Shown here: piece after piece, positions 59,683-64,000 of the stretch
Layout: every line of letters starts with the position of its first letter
Numbering within the stretch: position 1 is the first letter of the stretch
Assembly: GCA_051880475.1 (NCBI GenBank)
Contig: JBJEOA010000009.1
Span: 1-64,000, forward strand
From: JAUUSJ01 sp051880475
Lineage (GTDB): Bacteria; Bacillota; Clostridia; Lachnospirales; Lachnospiraceae
Direction of reading: 5' to 3'
Length of the DNA stretch: 64,000 nucleotides
Translations under genes and position numbers: made by a program
Notes under the pieces: generated by a model
The model's database searches: none
Told to the model about the DNA's origin: nothing
Seen by the model: only the letters and a program-made list of their open reading frames with translations

Positions 59683-60357
59683 ATGAGATTATTATTGGCA
59701 GAGGACGAGCGTTCTCTCTCTCGTGCGATTATTGTAATGTTGGAAAAAAATAATTATTCAGCAGATGCAGTGTATGACGGGGAAAAGGCGTTAGAATATT
59801 TGGAGACAGGAAATTATGACGGGGCTATTTTGGATATTATGATGCCAAAAATGGACGGTATTACTGTTTTGAAAAAATTGAGACAGAGAGGTTTTAAGTT
59901 GCCAATTCTATTATTGACAGCGAAATCAGAGATTGATGATAAAGTGCTTGGTCTTGATAGTGGAGCCAACGATTATCTGACAAAACCATTTCACAGGGAG
60001 GAACTCTTAGCACGAATTCGTGCTATGTTACGTACACAGACAGTACAGGTTGATTCTAAAATGAGAATGGGAAATATTAGTCTTGACTGTGCTACGTTTG
60101 AGCTTTCTTCTCCAAATGGTAGTTTTCGTTTGGCAAATAGAGAGTTCCAAGTGATGGAATTATTGATGGCAAATCCAGGAAATCTCATTGCTACGGAGAG
60201 GTTTTTAGAAAAAATTTGGGGATACGATAGTGATGCAGAAATTAATGTAGTGTGGGTATATATATCCTATTTGAGAAAGAAATTAACGGCACTTCACGCT
60301 AATATTCAGATTAAGGCCGCAAGAAACGCGGGATATTCGTTGGAGGAAATAATATGA
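59683..60357 (+). CDS. OmpR-family response regulator
   Basis: The receiver domain has LLLAEDERSLS, the phospho-acceptor Asp in GAILDIMMPKMDG and the Lys in NDYLTKPFHREEL. The winged helix has LANREFQVMELLMANPGN and WVYISYLRKKL. I choose the ATG at 59683 because GGAAAGGTGG is correctly spaced; a GTG at 59671 lies within that site. It overlaps the kinase gene by 4 nt. It is divergent from the VTC operon and two direct repeats lie in between, so it probably controls that operon. Confidence 0.93.
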   Translation: MRLLLAEDERSLSRAIIVMLEKNNYSADAVYDGEKALEYLETGNYDGAILDIMMPKMDGITVLKKLRQRGFKLPILLLTAKSEIDDKVLGLDSGANDYLTKPFHREELLARIRAMLRTQTVQVDSKMRMGNISLDCATFELSSPNGSFRLANREFQVMELLMANPGNLIATERFLEKIWGYDSDAEINVVWVYISYLRKKLTALHANIQIKAARNAGYSLEEII

Positions 60358-61598
60358 TTAAAAAACTGCGAATGAAATTAATTATGCTTTCTATGCTTTC
60401 GCTATTATTTGTTCTGACAATTATTATAGGAAGCATAAATATTATAAATTATCATAATATTGTGGAAAATGCAGATTCTTTTTTAGAATTGATCATTGAA
60501 AATGACGGGAGATTTCCAAAGGAAGATAAAGGAAAGTTAGGATCTAAAATGGAAAATAACCATAGAAGAATGTCGCCAGAAGCTCCCTATGAATCTAGAT
60601 TTTTTTCTGTTTTATTAGATGAGAGCGGCAAAGTTATATCGGTAGATACAGGGAGAATTGCAGCGGTAGACAGCTCAACAGCGATTGAGTATGGTCAGAA
60701 TGTGCTAGAGTCTGGAAAGGAGAGGGGATTTCTCGGAGATTATCGATATATGAAAGAGAAAGGCGATGAAAATAATGGAATTCGTATAGTGTTTTTTGAC
60801 TGTGGAAGGAGTCTTAATACATTTCGAACCTTTTTAGCGACGAGTATTATTATTTCACTTGTCGGCTTGGCGGCAGTTTTTATCCTGATGATTGGACTTT
60901 CAGAGCGAATTATCCGCCCAATTTCCGAAAGTTATGAAAAACAGAAACAATTTATTACAGATGCGGGGCATGAAATTAAGACACCGCTAGCAATTATAGC
61001 GGCTGATACAGATGTTCTTGAGATGGAATTAGGAGAAAATGAATGGATTTTAGACATTCAAAAACAGACAAAGAGGCTAACGGATTTGACGAATGATTTA
61101 ATTTATCTATCTAGAATGGAAGAGGGAAAAAATCAATTTCAAATGATAGATTTTCCAATCTCTGATGTCATCAATGAGACGGCTCAATCTTTTCAAGCTT
61201 TAGCTATGACGCAGCAAAAACAATTTATTTTTCACATTAAACCGATGCTTTCTTTTTGTGGAGATGAGAAAGCTATTTTGCAGTTGACTTCCATTTTGTT
61301 AGATAATGCCCTTAAATATTCACCGGAAGGAGGAAAAATTGAGTTATCTCTTGAGCGACAGGGAAGAATGATTTGTCTAAGCATTTCAAATACAACGAAA
61401 GAGGAGATAAAAAAGGAAAATCTAGATAAACTATTTGATCGGTTTTATAGGACAGATCCATCTAGAAATTCTCAAACTAGAGGATATGGAATTGGATTAT
61501 CGATAGCAAAGGCGATTGTAAGAGCGCATAAAGGAAAAATAACAGCAACCATTCAGGGGGAAAAGTCGCTGTTATTTACCGTTTTATTGCCTCACTAA
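60354..61598 (+). CDS. Sensor histidine kinase
   Basis: This 414-residue kinase has two helices (residues of about 9-32 and 163-186) around an extracytoplasmic domain of about 130 residues. The HisKA box is FITDAGHEIKTPLAIIAAD, with an N-box (LDNALKYSPEGG) and G-box (TRGYGIGLSIAKAIV). No obvious HAMP is present, although a short linker (SERIIRPISESYEKQKQ) has the usual connecting helix. It is the partner of the preceding regulator. The extracellular domain has no fold I recognise; a cell-envelope signal is suggested by the neighbours. Confidence 0.92.
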   Translation: MIKKLRMKLIMLSMLSLLFVLTIIIGSINIINYHNIVENADSFLELIIENDGRFPKEDKGKLGSKMENNHRRMSPEAPYESRFFSVLLDESGKVISVDTGRIAAVDSSTAIEYGQNVLESGKERGFLGDYRYMKEKGDENNGIRIVFFDCGRSLNTFRTFLATSIIISLVGLAAVFILMIGLSERIIRPISESYEKQKQFITDAGHEIKTPLAIIAADTDVLEMELGENEWILDIQKQTKRLTDLTNDLIYLSRMEEGKNQFQMIDFPISDVINETAQSFQALAMTQQKQFIFHIKPMLSFCGDEKAILQLTSILLDNALKYSPEGGKIELSLERQGRMICLSISNTTKEEIKKENLDKLFDRFYRTDPSRNSQTRGYGIGLSIAKAIVRAHKGKITATIQGEKSLLFTVLLPH

Positions 61599-61603
61599 CT
61601 ATT

Positions 61604-62836
61604 TTACTTATCGTATCTTGCTTGCTCGTACTTATCATGGATATGTTTTGTTTCTTCTAATTCGGCGATATTTGCTGCTTTCTCGATTTCATATGGTGTC
61701 TCGTGAGGAAGTGGCATCTCTCGCCGATATTTTTTAATAAAGAGATAATAGTCATATCGTATTTTCTCTCTTGGTGATAGATTCCTTTTATTCCATTTTT
61801 TAGGCAAAATTCGCTCTTCCTCTAAAGAACTTGTCATATCCAAATCCTCCACAATATCTCCATTTTCATCATAAGCCTCTCGAAAAATACGCTGTGTTTT
61901 ATTAATATATTTTAAAACATAAATTCCTAGTATAAAAAATATAACTGCTATTAAAATGTTTGTGAGAGGTTCTAACCAAGGTAATTGGAGAGACTCTCCT
62001 GTCATCTCTTCTAACATTTTATAAAATTCATCATTGTCATCAGTGGAATTTATCTCTGGCTCTTCCCAAACTTCACCAGAATATGGTGTTTTTGAGAGGA
62101 GATTTCTTGCATCATGGTAGTTTCGATTTGAAACCGTTAAGATAGATGGAATACTGGCGACAAAAAGCAAAATAATTAAGATGAGAATCATATTTTGGCT
62201 AATTCCCCAAATTCTCTTTTTTGGCACATTTTGAATTGTCCCATTTATAAATAAATAGTTTTCAATACTGTTTAAATGTTGATAGACGATAACGGTGAAA
62301 AAGTACAAAATACAGCTAAAAAATGCTTCGTTGCATAAAAACTTATTGTTAAAAAAGATTCCAATGATATAGGATAAAAGGAAAAAAATTATTCCAGTAA
62401 ATCCAGGATTTGTGAGCATATCATAGCGTTCCTTTGATTCTTCACTATCCTCATAAACCATTTCCATTTTCTTATTATGAAGTCGTCCTATAAAGCGATA
62501 AATTATAATATAAATGGATTCTCCCATAATGATGGCAGGAACAAAACTAGGACTAAAAGTATAGGAAGAAAGGATATTTCCTATTCCAAATGTAATTGTG
62601 CCCGCAGCTATAATAGAAAGAGAACAGGAAAGTAAATATCCTATCAAAGTTTTGCAGTACAAAATGGCCAGTTCTGTCACTGCCACAGGAAGGATAAGGA
62701 AGAGATTTAAAAGATAAATCCAAATCTGCTCACTTGATACTACCTCCATTCCGATAGAGTAAATTGTCGGGAAAAGGAGGGAGAAAATGAGCGTTGTATG
62801 GATCCAGCCAGTTACCATTTTAAGTTTTTCTCTCAA
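61604..62836 (-). CDS. Multi-helix membrane protein of a MoxR/DUF58 operon (DUF4129-like end)
   Basis: This 410-residue protein has about seven helices in its first 240 residues, an extracytoplasmic acidic loop (STDDNDEFYKMLEEMTG), one further helix (about 285-305), and a cytoplasmic C-terminal domain (REKIRYDYYLFIKKYRRE then HETPYEIEKAANI, ending YEQARYDK). That ending resembles DUF4129 proteins of transglutaminase/MoxR operons. The TTG start is supported by GGAGGTG eight bases upstream, and the upstream DUF58 stop overlaps it (TTGA). The function is unknown. Confidence 0.7.
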   Translation of the reverse strand: MREKLKMVTGWIHTTLIFSLLFPTIYSIGMEVVSSEQIWIYLLNLFLILPVAVTELAILYCKTLIGYLLSCSLSIIAAGTITFGIGNILSSYTFSPSFVPAIIMGESIYIIIYRFIGRLHNKKMEMVYEDSEESKERYDMLTNPGFTGIIFFLLSYIIGIFFNNKFLCNEAFFSCILYFFTVIVYQHLNSIENYLFINGTIQNVPKKRIWGISQNMILILIILLFVASIPSILTVSNRNYHDARNLLSKTPYSGEVWEEPEINSTDDNDEFYKMLEEMTGESLQLPWLEPLTNILIAVIFFILGIYVLKYINKTQRIFREAYDENGDIVEDLDMTSSLEEERILPKKWNKRNLSPREKIRYDYYLFIKKYRREMPLPHETPYEIEKAANIAELEETKHIHDKYEQARYDK

Positions 62837-63951
62837 ATCTTATTCACCTCCCTATGGATAAAGGCAAGATTATTTTTATGTGGAAATGCAGGTGTTTTTT
62901 CATTTGGCTCTGTCAAAAAGACTAAAACTCCTGGCGTATCTTTGCCACAAAAATCCGAGATAGAAGAGAGAAGTTCCTCATTTTTCGTAATAAAAATGGA
63001 AATTCCGTCTTCTATTTTATTTTGTAAAATTTCCTCGTAAAGCAAAAGAGGTTTTGTAAAATCCACTTTTGCTAAAGCTCTCTCGATTTTTGTCATATGA
63101 GAAGTGCCAATAGCAGGCTCTGCATAAAAATAATGATATGTAGTCTGAGAAGTAGATTCAACAGGCATATTTATCGCTAATCCCACATTTATTCCCTGAT
63201 TTGTGAATTTGTAGGTGAGAGAGGCAGCGATAGAGATTGCTTCTTCTAGTAAGGAATCTTGTCTTAACATTCGTCTCTCATTTACATCGAGATAAATCAT
63301 TACTTTGCCAGTTAAAGTAGAGTCAAAAGTATTTACCATTAAATTTCCAGTTTTGGCACTTGCCTTCCAGTTAATCGTTTTCATTGGGTCACTCATTGTA
63401 TATTCTCGAATTGCGTGGAAGGCAAAAGGGTCTTCGTAAAGTTGTTTTGCAACTTGGCGACTTCCCATCATTTGATTATATGATACGATTATATCTGATA
63501 TATCTACCTGTTTTGGATAGACATAAAAATCAGTATTCGTCTCCAAATTTATAATATATTTTTTGTTAATAAATAAAGAGTATCCGATACACTGTAAATC
63601 GCAGACGGAGTAATAGCCTCTATGGACGCAGTCGACTAATAAATTTCTTGTAATTCTTTGAAATCCGAGAAGAGAAAAAATATCTCGCTTATACAAAAAA
63701 TCGCTTACCTGTGCATTTTCCATCTGGCGAAAAGAAAGTCCCTTTTGGAGTTGAAAGCCTAGTTCTAATACTGGGACGGGAAGCTTCTTTTTATTTTCAA
63801 TCTTTTCCGTTAAGATGATTTCCTCTCCCTCATAGGCGAAATCTCTAGAAAAAGAGAGTGTTACAAAAAGTTCTCTTGACCAGTTTTTTGTATAGTATTT
63901 AGTAAACAAAGTAAATACAAGAAAAGTGCAGAGAAAGAAAATAAAAATCAT
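62833..63951 (-). CDS. DUF58 domain protein
   Basis: An N-terminal helix (residues 1-15) is followed by a beta-rich extracytoplasmic-like segment and the DUF58 core with the family motif FAFHAIREYTMSDPMKTINWKASAKTGNLMV (quoted here in parts: REYTMSDPMKTINW, KASAKTGNLMV). The rest resembles a von Willebrand type A fold (VMIYLDVNERRM). DUF58 proteins are nearly always encoded after a MoxR ATPase, as here, and are thought to act in envelope assembly or stress, without a proven reaction. It overlaps the MoxR stop by ATGA and the next gene by TTGA. Confidence 0.85.
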   Translation of the reverse strand: MIFIFFLCTFLVFTLFTKYYTKNWSRELFVTLSFSRDFAYEGEEIILTEKIENKKKLPVPVLELGFQLQKGLSFRQMENAQVSDFLYKRDIFSLLGFQRITRNLLVDCVHRGYYSVCDLQCIGYSLFINKKYIINLETNTDFYVYPKQVDISDIIVSYNQMMGSRQVAKQLYEDPFAFHAIREYTMSDPMKTINWKASAKTGNLMVNTFDSTLTGKVMIYLDVNERRMLRQDSLLEEAISIAASLTYKFTNQGINVGLAINMPVESTSQTTYHYFYAEPAIGTSHMTKIERALAKVDFTKPLLLYEEILQNKIEDGISIFITKNEELLSSISDFCGKDTPGVLVFLTEPNEKTPAFPHKNNLAFIHREVNKI

Positions 63952-64000
63952 AAATTACTCCACTCCTCTGTCGGAACAGGAATACTGTCTAAAAGTCCCT
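63948..64000 (-). CDS. MoxR-family ATPase, C-terminal end only
   Basis: Only the last 17 codons are inside the window, reading GLLDSIPVPTEEWSNL before a TGA that overlaps the DUF58 start. A hydrophobic strand plus VPTE near the end fits the C-terminus of MoxR AAA+ ATPases, and position before DUF58 is where MoxR is expected. The gene continues beyond 64000. Confidence 0.55.
   Translation of the reverse strand, partial: GLLDSIPVPTEEWSNL

Overview
The window reads as a chromosomal stretch of a low-G+C Gram-positive anaerobe, most likely a Lachnospiraceae (Clostridia). Support comes from strong AGGAGG-type ribosome sites, A/T-rich codon use, the six-cysteine-type peptide SCIFF with its radical SAM maturase, a BglG-controlled beta-glucoside PTS, secreted BspA-like and Fn3-like proteins, and a potABCD operon under a cupin regulator. 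The genus cannot be resolved from the sequence alone. No rRNA, tRNA, CRISPR array or intact insertion sequence was seen.

Layout. Positions 1-2955 hold the 3' part of a MacA-like adaptor plus MacB-like ATPase and permease. Positions 3107-9724 hold an MmcQ/alkyltransferase fusion, tcdA, a 2-isopropylmalate synthase fused to an AraC DNA-binding domain, a GntR regulator, an AIM24 protein and a ZIP transporter. Positions 9801-16100 hold a secreted NlpC-like/ricin protein, a LysR gene divergent from putP, a long palindromic element and a cobalamin-dependent methionine synthase activation-like protein. Positions 16199-20994 are a bgl regulon with promoter, RAT antiterminator site, terminator, bglG, PTS EIIBCA and 6-phospho-beta-glucosidase. 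Positions 21263-26400 are a polyamine uptake operon, followed by metF and a TRIC/YicG-type channel. Positions 28304-36125 hold a CAT-like acetyltransferase, a two-component system, an Amt-PII fusion and a methylthioribose-kinase-like gene with a structured leader. Positions 36388-40538 hold two hotdog thioesterases, the SCIFF peptide, its maturase and an Orn/Lys/Arg decarboxylase. Positions 40623-48540 hold thiMED and thiC, each behind a TPP riboswitch, with nagB, a BspA-like surface protein and a broken AAA-ATPase gene between them.

The two least ordinary loci are at the right. Positions 48826-52286 form a tightly coupled cassette of two unrelated glutamate-cysteine-ligase-type enzymes plus a class II glutamine amidotransferase, which suggests a gamma-glutamyl thiol or peptide pathway. 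Positions 53555-61598 form a cell-envelope locus: a VTC-type (polyphosphate polymerase fold) protein, a DUF4956 membrane protein, a repetitive carbohydrate-binding lipoprotein, a GT2-GtrA glycosyltransferase, a phosphodiester glycosidase and a small membrane protein, divergent from a two-component system. The window ends in a MoxR/DUF58 operon.

Among non-coding elements, three intergenic copies (about 44.1, 46.9 and 58.0 kb) share a 20-nt core inside stems whose arms differ but stay complementary. There is also a roughly 280-bp inverted-repeat element at 15.0-15.3 kb, a multi-helix leader ending in a terminator upstream of the kinase at 36 kb, a very short promoter-terminator transcript upstream of amt, and a 51-bp in-frame AraC-like remnant after the GntR gene. 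All functions are read from motifs and context; no database search was run.
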